Shown here: in pieces, positions 19,650 to 29,500 of the stretch
How positions within the stretch are numbered: position 1 is the stretch's first letter
How the letters are laid out: each line of letters opens with the position of its first letter
Origin: Bacteroidota bacterium
Lineage (GTDB): Bacteria; Bacteroidota; Bacteroidia; Flavobacteriales_F; PHOS-HE28
NCBI GenBank assembly: GCA_023418095.1
Contig: JAEZDL010000075.1
Span: forward strand, 1 to 64,000
DNA length: 64,000 nt
Direction of reading: 5' to 3'
Program-made: the position numbers and the translations under genes
Notes under the pieces: generated by a model
The model's database searches: none
Seen by the model: the letters and a program-made list of their open reading frames with translations, nothing else
What the model was told of the DNA's origin: nothing

Positions 19650-22076
19650 CTATTTCACGATCGTTACGCGCCCGGTCCGGTGTACGTTGCCGGACAGATC
19701 ACGGAATCGCACTTCATAAGTTCCTGCCGCGATCGCTGGTAACGGAATATGGGTGATCGCACCATCGCTCGGTTGCCATAACACCATGCGGCCTTTCCGA
19801 TCCATCAATTCATAAACACCCCGCGGATCCGCCCGATCGGTTTCGATCGTGATCCTGTCCTGCGCCGGATTCGGATAGATCGACCATTGTATTTCCTCTG
19901 AGTGTTCTGCGATCGAGACCGCGCTTTTCCTCCAGCCCAGCGCGTATTCGCCCGCACGCAATCCGCTGAATTCGATCCGGCCCCATTTATCCGTCGGGTT
20001 GCCCAGCGTTTGAATGGTGAAATCCGGATGTGGGACCCAGCCGGCATGTTGATCCTCGCGGTAGAGAAGCACAAGACTATCCTCGTGGAATGCGATTGTT
20101 CCCGCATTTTGCATCAGTTCAAGATCAAGCGAACTGTTCACTGTAGCTCTTCCATCGTATTCGATCCGTGCATCGATCTGCGCTTCCGTCGGAAAGTTCC
20201 CGATCACGCGCCACCATCGATCCGGGGAGATCTGGTACATGAATTCTTCCTCCACCTCTTGATCTGCCGAAACCCAGTATTGCTCGATCCGGATCGGCAT
20301 CGGTGCATCGATCGCACCAACGGTAACACGGAAATTAGAGATCGGATAGCTCTTCGATCCGGTCTGCGTAAGCGTATCCTCATCCGCAGTGATCGCAAGG
20401 CTGATCAGTTCATCGGCATTGAGAATGATCGCGATCGGTTCGAACGGTGGCTGGATCGAAGCGATCGAAATTTCACCACCAACTACGATCCGATCCGGTG
20501 TTATCCAACGTTCACCATTCGAACCAATGCACGTCACTGCAAGAGGCACATTGTTGAAGAATTCGTTTGCTCCGCGCAGCTTCTGCTGAATGTGGATCGT
20601 TGTCTGCAGATCATTATCCACTTGGAACGAGTCAACTTCAAAAGAGGCCCAGCCCGGTTGGAAAATGTGATCGGCGAAGAAATCGGTCATATCCACACCG
20701 GTCGATGCACTGAGATGATCGCGCAACATCATGCTGTTCACCGGCTGGAATTCATGTTGATCCAGGAAACTGGTAAGCCCCGATCGGAACAGGCTGTCGC
20801 CGAGGTAACCGCGAAGTGAATGGATCACATCAGCGCCCTTGTCGTAGGAATGCGAGCCATAGGTCCATTGCTGTGGCACATCGGCGAGCGGCCACCAACC
20901 TTCATCGAGCAGATGGGCCTGGTGCACCATTTTTCGATGGTTGCTGCGAATGATCTGCATGTACCTATCGCGGCCGTAGACACCTTCAAAAAAGAGAAAG
21001 CTCAGGTATTCCGCGAAGCCTTCGTTGAGGTACATCTCCTCGGCGCGCTCGCAGGTCACCAGATTACCGAACCATTCGTGCGCGAGTTCATGCGCCATGA
21101 TATCCTCCGGATCGAGCGATCCATCCACGATCGAAGCCGGGAAATGGATGCTCGTGGAATGTTCCATCGCACCGATCGGCGTTAGAACATAACCAATCTT
21201 CTGCCAGCGAAATCGCCCGAACCACGATTCGAAGTGATCGAACGCGACCGGAAGGTTCATGAAGGAGGATGACATGTTCGCAATGTCCGGCTGCCGTGCA
21301 GCGAGTACGATCGGAACTTCGTTGCCTGCGATGCTTTGTACCGTATCGCTCACGGAAAGGTATTCCGCAGCGGAAACCGATGCGAGATAAGCCGGGATCG
21401 GAAGATCCTTTTTCCAATGGCGGATCAACGTGTCACCGGTCTGTATTTCATCGATCAGTTCACCGTTGCACCAGGCGTTCTTTCCCCCATTCGTTCGTAC
21501 TATGAATTCGTACGTGTTCCGTTCGGTGAAATTGTCCACGCATGGAAACCACGCGCGGCCGTAGGAATGTGGAATGCTCTCGAATGCGACGCCGAGGTTG
21601 TAGATGTAAGAAGGCGTGGTGTAGAATCCGCCGAAACCGCTTGGATCGGTGGCCGGATCGCCGTGATAATGAATGGTGAAAGTCACCGTGTCCGTTATAA
21701 GAAGAGTGTTGCCGAACTGGATCGTAAGCAGTTCATCGGTATGCACATGATCCAATGTTGTACCTGCCATTACGATCGAGTCGACCGTGAGCCCGAGAAG
21801 TTGTAATTGGATCATTTCCTGATCAGCCAACCGTGGTGCGGCCTTCACTTCACAAGCTGCGCTGATCACATTGGGTGAAGTAAGATCGAGGGTGATCTTT
21901 TGGTGAAGGATATCCATCGGCCAGAGATCCATCGCCCCGCCTTTCAATGTTCCTGTCCTATGCAAATGCCCTTTGGTACTCCTGCAATCGGTCTGCGCAA
22001 TAGTTGCAACGGCCAGGAATGTGAGACATGCCATGAGAACCGATCGGAGGAAGAAGTGAATGGAAGCCAATTGCAT
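19650..22076 (-). CDS. M1 family metallopeptidase with T9SS type A sorting domain
   Basis: An 808-aa exported peptidase. Residues 1-28 are a signal peptide ending ATIAQ. The M1 domain has GAMEH (302-306, where most members have GAMEN), the zinc motif HELAH (329-333) and the third ligand Glu in LNEGFAEY (E352). The last 80 or so residues form a type A sorting domain: WSIYPNPAQDRITIETD, YELMDRKGRMVLW, and the end YEVRFRDLSGNVHRTGRVTI. The protein is therefore expected to cross the outer membrane by T9SS and lose its tail. Gene is alone, convergent with eno and divergent from the next gene. Confidence 0.9.
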   Translation of the reverse strand: MQLASIHFFLRSVLMACLTFLAVATIAQTDCRSTKGHLHRTGTLKGGAMDLWPMDILHQKITLDLTSPNVISAACEVKAAPRLADQEMIQLQLLGLTVDSIVMAGTTLDHVHTDELLTIQFGNTLLITDTVTFTIHYHGDPATDPSGFGGFYTTPSYIYNLGVAFESIPHSYGRAWFPCVDNFTERNTYEFIVRTNGGKNAWCNGELIDEIQTGDTLIRHWKKDLPIPAYLASVSAAEYLSVSDTVQSIAGNEVPIVLAARQPDIANMSSSFMNLPVAFDHFESWFGRFRWQKIGYVLTPIGAMEHSTSIHFPASIVDGSLDPEDIMAHELAHEWFGNLVTCERAEEMYLNEGFAEYLSFLFFEGVYGRDRYMQIIRSNHRKMVHQAHLLDEGWWPLADVPQQWTYGSHSYDKGADVIHSLRGYLGDSLFRSGLTSFLDQHEFQPVNSMMLRDHLSASTGVDMTDFFADHIFQPGWASFEVDSFQVDNDLQTTIHIQQKLRGANEFFNNVPLAVTCIGSNGERWITPDRIVVGGEISIASIQPPFEPIAIILNADELISLAITADEDTLTQTGSKSYPISNFRVTVGAIDAPMPIRIEQYWVSADQEVEEEFMYQISPDRWWRVIGNFPTEAQIDARIEYDGRATVNSSLDLELMQNAGTIAFHEDSLVLLYREDQHAGWVPHPDFTIQTLGNPTDKWGRIEFSGLRAGEYALGWRKSAVSIAEHSEEIQWSIYPNPAQDRITIETDRADPRGVYELMDRKGRMVLWQPSDGAITHIPLPAIAAGTYEVRFRDLSGNVHRTGRVTIVK

Positions 22077-22139
22077 GTGACGAATTTAGGCGTAAGGCCC
22101 ACGGCGGATCAGCGTACTGGACAAGTTCAGCAGGATCCC

Positions 22140-22147
22140 TAATTTTG
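22140..22147 (+). promoter_or_regulatory. TAnnTTTG element before the 22188 gene
   Basis: TAATTTTG is an exact match to the Bacteroidota -7 consensus, 40 bases before the chosen ATG and within the divergent gap with the M1 peptidase gene. No TTG is found at the correct spacing upstream. Confidence 0.5.
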
Positions 22148-22187
22148 GGACAATGGGTTGGGATCCCAACGAACAGATCGTCACGCG

Positions 22188-23756
22188 ATGAAACCAAGTA
22201 CGGAGTTACATGACCTGATCAGATCGCTGACAAAATCGGAGAAGCGGTTCTTCAAGCTGCACTCTTCGCTCCAATCCGGCGACAAGAACTACCTGCGGAT
22301 CTTCGACGCGATCGACAAGCAGAAAGTCTATGACGAAGAGGCGATAAAGAAGCTGTTCGCGAAGGAAACCTTCGTGAAGCATCTTCCATCGGAAAAGAAC
22401 CATTTGTACAAGTTGATCCTGAAGGCCCTTCGTGCGTACCATGCTGAAAGTTCGGTGAGCGGCATACTGAAGCAGGAGATCAAGAACATTGAGATCCTAT
22501 ACCACAAGGCACTCTTCGTGGAATGCAACAAACTCCTGCATCGGGCCAAGCGTATCGCCCGTGAGAACGAACGGTTCTATTACTGGTTCGAGTTGCTGAG
22601 CTGGGAGAAGATGCTTTTGGAGGAAGCCTATGAATCGGGCGAGTTCACCAAGGACCTCGATGCGCTGATCGAAGAGGAACGGGAAGTGATCGAGAAACTT
22701 CGGAACCTGGCCGCGTACCACATCCTTTACTCCAAGATCAACTATGTGTTCCGCAGCGGTGGCTATGTGCGCACCGAGGACGAGCACGCGATGGTGGAGG
22801 AGATCAGTGAACATCCGCTGATCGTCGGGAAGAACACGGCACTATCGAAAAGAGCTGCCACGATCTGTTATTACACTCAGGGATTCTGTCATTGGGCGAA
22901 GCGCAATTGGGCCACCAGTCTGGAGAAATTCCAGCTTGCGCAGAAGATCATGGATGAGACCGAACTGCTCAAGAGCGATCTGCCCAAGCGCTACATCCGC
23001 ACGTTGCATTACATCATCAATTGCCAGATCGAACTGCACGATCTGAAGAACGCCCGCGCGAACATCACACGCATGCGCTCGCTCTCAGGTACGCCAGGTT
23101 TCAACGGATTGAACATTGAAACGCAACTCTTCATCGCCAGTTATTTGAGCGAGTTGCGTTTGCTGGACCGATCTGGAGAATACAAGAAGGCGATGGGACT
23201 TGTGGATGATGTGATCGCAGGTCTGGAACAGGGCGGCACACGTGTGCACAAGGAATACGAGCTGGAATTCTATTTCGCACTTGCATGCGTGCATTTCGGG
23301 GCGGGGCAGATGAACAAGGCCCTGTTCTGGTTGAACAAGGTGCTCAACGACAATGAGCCCACGCTCCGGCAGGACATCTTCACCTACGCGCGCCTCTTCA
23401 ACCTCGTGGTGCATTACGAACTCGGCAATTACGATCTGCTGGAGTACATCGTGCGATCGACGCAACGTTTCCTCAACCGCCACCAGCGCGCCTACCAGCT
23501 GGAGACCATGCTGATCGAGCATATCCGGAAACTTGCACGTGCCACCGATCCCGTGGTGAAGAAGGAACTTTTCCGATCGATGCGCGATCAGCTCACCGAT
23601 CTGTTGAAGGATGCGAACGAAGGGCTCGTGCTGAAATATTTCGATGTGCTTTCGTGGGTGGAGAGCCACATCGCGGGACGCAGTTTCGCGGAAACGGTGA
23701 GCGTGGCAGAGGCGCGGCTCGCGAAGGATGTCATTTCTGAACGATCTCCGACTTGA
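22188..23756 (+). CDS. Helical-repeat protein of unknown function
   Basis: A 522-aa soluble protein with no signal peptide or membrane segment. It opens MKPSTELHDLIRSLTKSEKR and is strongly charged and helical throughout, with TPR-like pairs of helices (for example around ALSKRAATICYYTQGFCHW and HKEYELEFYFALACVHFGAG). I recall similar uncharacterised proteins in Bacteroidota but know no function. A TTG at 22158 is in frame, but the ATG at 22188 is a better start. Its last 26 bases overlap the end of the convergent OmpA/PD40 gene. Confidence 0.75.
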   Translation: MKPSTELHDLIRSLTKSEKRFFKLHSSLQSGDKNYLRIFDAIDKQKVYDEEAIKKLFAKETFVKHLPSEKNHLYKLILKALRAYHAESSVSGILKQEIKNIEILYHKALFVECNKLLHRAKRIARENERFYYWFELLSWEKMLLEEAYESGEFTKDLDALIEEEREVIEKLRNLAAYHILYSKINYVFRSGGYVRTEDEHAMVEEISEHPLIVGKNTALSKRAATICYYTQGFCHWAKRNWATSLEKFQLAQKIMDETELLKSDLPKRYIRTLHYIINCQIELHDLKNARANITRMRSLSGTPGFNGLNIETQLFIASYLSELRLLDRSGEYKKAMGLVDDVIAGLEQGGTRVHKEYELEFYFALACVHFGAGQMNKALFWLNKVLNDNEPTLRQDIFTYARLFNLVVHYELGNYDLLEYIVRSTQRFLNRHQRAYQLETMLIEHIRKLARATDPVVKKELFRSMRDQLTDLLKDANEGLVLKYFDVLSWVESHIAGRSFAETVSVAEARLAKDVISERSPT

Positions 23757-25626
23757 TGATCTTGAATTCGGTGCGCCGGTTCTGCTGATGCTGTTCCTCC
23801 GTGCATTCCACATTGTCGCTGCACGTGTTCATCAATTGTGATTCGCCATAACCTTTGGCCACGATCTTCCGGGGATCCACGCCCTGTCGGATCAGAAAAT
23901 CAACCGCGCTCTTCGCACGTGCTTCGCTCAATACGAGATTGTAGAGTTCGCTTGCGCGGCTATCGGTATGTGAGCTCAGCTCAAAGGTGATATCCGGGTT
24001 GTTGATGAAGAGCCTTCCGAGCTTGCGTAGTTCCACCGCCGCTTCAGGCCGGATCTCCCATTTGTCATAATCGTAATAGATGTTGTTCACCAGGATCGGC
24101 TTGTCGAGTTCGATCGGTTTCATTTCCATCTCGATCGTGTAGGTCTTGTCCGAACGCTGTCCATCGGTGATCAGATCGATCGTTTCGGTGAGCATCTCAT
24201 CCTTCGATGCACGGATCTGGAGCTCGCGATCAGGCCTCACCCTGAATTCGAATTTCCCATCCTCACCGGTGATCGTGGTGAGCGATACCCCATTGATCAT
24301 ATCGAGCAACCGTACGCTCACATCTGCGATCGGTTCATCCGATCCCATATCGATGCAGATCCCTTGTGCGATCAGCGTGGGTTCGTTCATGGTGAAGGAA
24401 TACAGCGCGTCCCTGCCGGACCGGTCCGAACTGAAGTAGCCGGTCCGCAGATCCCTGTTGAATACCAGGCCAAGATCATCAGCCGGACTATTGATCGGGT
24501 AGTGCATGTTCTGCGGAGTGCTCCATTCACCGTTGTGCACATGCGATCGGAAGATATCCGCACCACCCAATCCCACGCGGCCATTGGTGGAGAAGTAGAG
24601 TGTGTCGCCGCTCATGGTCGGGAACATTTCGTTGCCCGGTGTGTTGATGGTCGCGCCAAGGTTCTCCGGTTCGTTCCAGGTGCTGTCCGAGCGTGTGCAC
24701 CGGTAGATGTCCGTTCCACCGAGACCGCCCGGACGATCGCTTATGAAGTAGAGTGTGTTGCCATCGCTGCTCAATGCCGCATGGCCGGTGGAGAAGTGAT
24801 CACCGTTGTAGGCGAACTGGTGGATGTTGCCCCATTCACCAGTCGCACTTTTTTCCGATCGGAAGAGCTTGAGGTGGCTTACGCTGTTCTCATCCTTGTT
24901 CAATCGGAACTTGAAATAATCACTTCGCGTGAAATACATGGTGTTGCCATCGGTACTGAATACGGCGGGGCCTTCATGAAAGCGTCCGTTTATCTCGCCG
25001 GGAAGGCGCTCGGGCGTTGTCCATGTACCATTGTGATCACGAGTGATGTAAAGGTCCAGGAAGGACAGGCCGTTCCATGGATTCGTATTGCCTGCGGCGA
25101 TCGATCTTTCGCCCGCGAATACGATCGAATTTCCCAGGACCATCGGGCTGAATGCGCCTTCGATCCCATGCAGGTCGATCCTTTTCACGCTGAACAGCGA
25201 ACTATCGGTATAGAGTTGTGATCGCTCCTCGGAGGCTTTCAACAAGCTGGCCGCGATCGGATCCCCAGGCATCGCATTGCTTGCCGATCGCAGCTTTTCA
25301 GTTGCGAGCTCAACCCGGTCCAGCCCGAGCAACACCTGGCCATACTGCATGGCATGCTGTGGTGCCAGCGATGAAATGCTCTCCGCGTAGGCGAACCAGT
25401 CTGCGGCTTTTTCGAGTTTGTTCTGGCGATGATAGGCATCCGCAGCGCGCAATGCCGCATTGCGGTCGTTGGAATGTTGCAGTGCCTTCTCGTAGCCGCA
25501 GGTCGCTTTTGCATAGGCCATGCGCTCGTACGCCCTGTCGGCGGTCGCCATGTGGTGTGCGGTGCATGAGGCCAGCACCATCATTGGAAGGATCACCAGG
25601 GTCTTGTTCTTCATCATGGCTGGCAT
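23731..25626 (-). CDS. OmpA/PD40 lipoprotein, PorE-like T9SS-associated protein
   Basis: A 631-aa lipoprotein with lipobox LASC near residue 21. Domain order: TPR-like helices (about 25-120, with ALRAADAYHRQNKLEKAADW), a PD40/WD40-type propeller (about 140-410; repeated motifs such as LSSDGNTLYFISDRPGG and MSGDTLYFSTNGR), a carboxypeptidase-regulatory-like fold (about 420-500), and an OmpA C-terminal peptidoglycan-binding domain (about 515-625; ELSSHTDSRASELYN). This is the order described for PorE of the type IX secretion system and related proteins next to PorP/SprF. The first ATG overlaps the PorP stop (TGATG); starts at 25617 or 25614 are equally possible. Confidence 0.85.
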   Translation of the reverse strand: MPAMMKNKTLVILPMMVLASCTAHHMATADRAYERMAYAKATCGYEKALQHSNDRNAALRAADAYHRQNKLEKAADWFAYAESISSLAPQHAMQYGQVLLGLDRVELATEKLRSASNAMPGDPIAASLLKASEERSQLYTDSSLFSVKRIDLHGIEGAFSPMVLGNSIVFAGERSIAAGNTNPWNGLSFLDLYITRDHNGTWTTPERLPGEINGRFHEGPAVFSTDGNTMYFTRSDYFKFRLNKDENSVSHLKLFRSEKSATGEWGNIHQFAYNGDHFSTGHAALSSDGNTLYFISDRPGGLGGTDIYRCTRSDSTWNEPENLGATINTPGNEMFPTMSGDTLYFSTNGRVGLGGADIFRSHVHNGEWSTPQNMHYPINSPADDLGLVFNRDLRTGYFSSDRSGRDALYSFTMNEPTLIAQGICIDMGSDEPIADVSVRLLDMINGVSLTTITGEDGKFEFRVRPDRELQIRASKDEMLTETIDLITDGQRSDKTYTIEMEMKPIELDKPILVNNIYYDYDKWEIRPEAAVELRKLGRLFINNPDITFELSSHTDSRASELYNLVLSEARAKSAVDFLIRQGVDPRKIVAKGYGESQLMNTCSDNVECTEEQHQQNRRTEFKIIKSEIVQK

Positions 25627-26552
25627 CAGAAATAGCGTGGCGTTTTGATCTTGATCAGTTCTCGTCCGAAGTCGATCCCGATCATCACTTCATGGCTTCC
25701 AGTGGAATGATCGCGAAGCCTGGTGGTAGTCATGTCATAGGCATAACCGATCCGCACCTGGCGGTCGATCTGGTATTCGAGCATCCAGATCAACGCGTCG
25801 CCCGTGCGGTACCCGGCACCGAACCAGATCCGTTCCCGATACAGCAGGTTGCAGTTCACATCCGCTTCGATCGGTGCGTTGTGCAGGTATTTCACCATGA
25901 CACTTGGCTTCACATCGAAGTACTCGCCCAGCGGGAATACCTTGCCCGCCTGCAGGTAGAAGTGTTGCTGGAAGTAGCGCGCGTTCAACCCGGATCGGTC
26001 CAACCTGATGCGGCGGTCGGTGGCGTGCAGGGTGGGAGCGGAGATGCCCACGAATGATGTGGCATCGTACCAATAGATCCCGAATCCGAATTTCCCGACA
26101 AGCTTGTCGTTGATGTCGTTCTGGAAGACCTGATCGGACGGATCCCAGAATGTGAGATCGGTAAGTCTGGCCGAATAGATCGAGAAACCGGCGCGCAGGC
26201 CCAAGGACAATCTGCTTCGGCCGGAGAGTTTCAGGTGATAGGCGTAATGCCCGCCGATATCAAGATCGCGGCTCACACCGATCCTATCGTGCGCGATCGA
26301 AAGGCCAAGCCCCATCTTTCCGCTCATGATGGATCCATCAACGGCTGCCACGCTCGTGGTGGGCGCACCTTCCATCTGCATCCATTGTGTGCGGTGGAGA
26401 AGGCTCGTACTCGTGTAACCATGGCTGCCTGCGTAAGCGGGATTGAGCAGTAGACCGTTGAACATGTACTGGCTCACCATCACTTCCTGCTGTGCCAATG
26501 CACAACCGGCGATCAGCATCGCCGCCCCGGTCATGATCTTGTGTAGTTGCAT
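25626..26552 (-). CDS. PorP/SprF family type IX secretion membrane protein
   Basis: A 308-aa outer-membrane barrel-type protein. It has a signal peptide ending CALAQ, the family start QYMFNGLLLNPAYAGSHGYT, amphipathic strands throughout, and a C-terminal aromatic residue (TPRYF). PorP/SprF proteins are needed for surface attachment of type B cargo such as SprB, and are usually encoded next to that cargo, as here. It ends with a TGATG overlap to the OmpA/PD40 gene and lies 18 bases after the giant adhesin gene. Confidence 0.92.
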   Translation of the reverse strand: MQLHKIMTGAAMLIAGCALAQQEVMVSQYMFNGLLLNPAYAGSHGYTSTSLLHRTQWMQMEGAPTTSVAAVDGSIMSGKMGLGLSIAHDRIGVSRDLDIGGHYAYHLKLSGRSRLSLGLRAGFSIYSARLTDLTFWDPSDQVFQNDINDKLVGKFGFGIYWYDATSFVGISAPTLHATDRRIRLDRSGLNARYFQQHFYLQAGKVFPLGEYFDVKPSVMVKYLHNAPIEADVNCNLLYRERIWFGAGYRTGDALIWMLEYQIDRQVRIGYAYDMTTTRLRDHSTGSHEVMIGIDFGRELIKIKTPRYF

Positions 26553-26570
26553 TTCGATGGATCTTTTTGA

Positions 26571-29500
26571 TCAGCGCCGCATGTCCACATAACCCTGTAG
26601 AACGCGTTCGCCACCGGCTACGGTGAGGATCACGAAGTAGGTGCCGTCGGCGAGCATTTCGCCATTGGAATTCTCGCCCGCCCAATCGTTCCTGTAGTTC
26701 GGTCGATCGAACACCACGTTCCCCCAGCGGTTGTATACGGTGAAGGTGTTCTTCGGATAGGCATCGAGCCCGCGGATGTGGAACACATCGTTCGCACCAT
26801 CGCCGTTCGGGCTGTAACCAGTGGGCATTTCCAGATCGGAGGGAGCGGTGAGCTCTATGGTGATCCCCGCCGTACAGCCATTCGCATCGATCACCTCGAT
26901 CAGGTAGGTGCCTGCTGCGAGTGATGATTGGAATACTCCCGATCCACCATTCGACCAACTGATCTGGTAAGGAGCGGATCCGCCGGAAGGTTCGATCAAT
27001 ACGGTTCCATCATTCCCCTGGAAGCTGCTGATGTTGTATCCATTGCCATGATGCGAGAGCGTTGTGTCCAGTTGGATCGGTCCCATTTCTGCGACCTCGA
27101 ACGCCATCACTGTCGTGCACCCCGCTGCATCGCTGATCGAAACGGTATGTTCACCTGCCGGAATGTGATCAAGGTCTTCTTCCGAGCTTCCATTGTTCCA
27201 TTGGATGCTGAATGGCGTGGTGCCACCTTCGATCGAAAGGTCGATCGCACCGCTGGATGTTCCTGCGCAGGCAGCATCGGTGATCACCGCAGAGGCCAGG
27301 ATCGCAGGTGCACCACCAACGGTGAACGATGCGGTGAAAGCACAACCATTTTCATCGGTCACTTCGATCCCGTAGGTGCCCGATGCAATGTTCAACAGGT
27401 CTTCATTGGTTGAACCGTTGTTCCAATTGATGGTGTAGGACCCCGTGCCACCGAGCATGGTGATGTCGATGGAGCCGGAGGATCCGCCGCAGGGCGCGTC
27501 GGTCACAACCGCATCGGCACTGATCGCGGAGGGTTCGGTGATCACGAGGCAATCCTGGAAGTTGCAACCGTTCTGATCGGTCAATGAAAGGCAATATTCA
27601 CCAGCAGTGATGCCCGTTAGTTCCGGGCCGGCATCCGGCTGCACGCCATTCCCGGTCCAGATATGGGATAACGATCCCGCGCCACCCGTCACATCCGCCT
27701 GAAGTATGCCGTCAGCGCCGCCATGGCAGCTCACGTTCATGCTTGCGAACGCGATGGCGAGTTGTGGTGGCGCGCCGACCTGCACCACATGATCCACGGT
27801 GCATCCGTTGATATCCGTGATCGTGGCCATGTAGGTGCCAGAGCCGATCGAAGTAAGATCCTCCTGCGTCCCGATCGCACCGCCCGGACCGGCCCACGCG
27901 ATGTCGTAACCACCGCTTCCGCCCGTGATCGCAAGATCGATCGAACCATCGGTAGCCCCGGGACAACTCACCTGGTAACCACCATGGTCGCTCACCTGAC
28001 TGCTGACCTCGATCGACGAATCAGGTTGGGTAAGTGTGATCAACGTATTGAATGAACATTGGTTCGCATCGATCACAACCAGTTCGTAGGAGTAATCGCC
28101 TGCAGGCAGATCATAGATGTCGGACATGTTCCAGACAAGGCTGTCGGGCCCGCGCCAGAAGATCTCATACGGTCCGGATCCACCTGAAACATTGGCTTCG
28201 ATCCAGCCATCATTGCCGCCATGGCAGCTCACGTTGTCACCACTTGGATGGATCGAAGTGTTGAAGGTGGCACTGATCGTATCCAACGGTTGCGTGAGCG
28301 TTATCGTTGTATCAATGCTACAGCCATGCTGATCGGTGATCGAGACCTGGTATGCGCCGGCGACCAGACCGCTCAGGGATGAAGCCGTTGCATTGTAGCC
28401 GTCAGGACCGCTTACCTGGATCTGGTACGGTGCCGTGCCGCCGGCCGGATCGAACGCGATCGCACCCGTGCTATCACCTACGCACTGCAAATTGTACATC
28501 CCATAAAATGACACATATGTTCCAGAGGTGATCGGTTCCGGATCCTCGAGTTGGGTACTGAAGGAAGCGACACATCCGAGCTGATCGGTCACTTCAAGCA
28601 CGTAAATACCTGCTGGCAATGGACCGATCGATGCCTGGTCGGAAGTGAAGCCGTACGGTCCGGTCCATGCGAGGCCGAGCATTCCATTGCCGCCGTTCAC
28701 ATCGGCATCGATGCTTCCTGCAGAACCGCCGTAACAAAGGTTCGATGTGACCATGAGTTCCGCGGCTATTGGCGACGGTGCGGTCAGTTCAATGCTCTCA
28801 GCGACCGTACAGCCGTTCGCATCGGTGATCAACAGATCGTACACACCCGCCACCAGTCCGGAAATGTCGCTTGCGGTCGATCCGTATCCGTTAGGTCCTG
28901 TCCAATCATAAGCATAGTCGCTCGTGCCACCCGATACCTGCAGACTGATGCTTCCGTCATTCCCTGCGCAGCCGACATTCACGCCAAAGCCCATATCACT
29001 CGCTGTCGCGATCACTGACAGCGGTGAAGGTTCCGTAAGAACGACAGTGCCAGTCGTAGTGCATCCGTTGGCGTCCGTCACCAGCAGTTCGTACTCACCT
29101 GCCGGAAGATCGATCTGGTCCACATCGGCTGACGTCGAACCATTGGGCAGGGTCCATAAGGCTGCATATGGCGGTGTACCCCCGGTAATGCCTGTGGAAA
29201 TGGAAGCCGAGCTTTCGCCGTGGCACCGGATGTTGAAGCCGCCGTTGTATGTGGCGCTTGATACAGTGATCGAAAGCGGCATCGGCTCAGCGATCTGGAT
29301 GCTGGAATTCGCGGTGCATCCGTTCGCATCGGTGATCGAGATCGTATATGGACCGGCGATCAATTGGTCGATGTCGGCATCGATCGAAGTGAAGCCGTTC
29401 GGGCCGCTCCACTGGATCGAATACGGCGCCACACCGCCATCCATTGTCGTGGTGATGCTTCCATCGGCAGAACCTGTGCATGACGTTGAAGCCATCGTAG

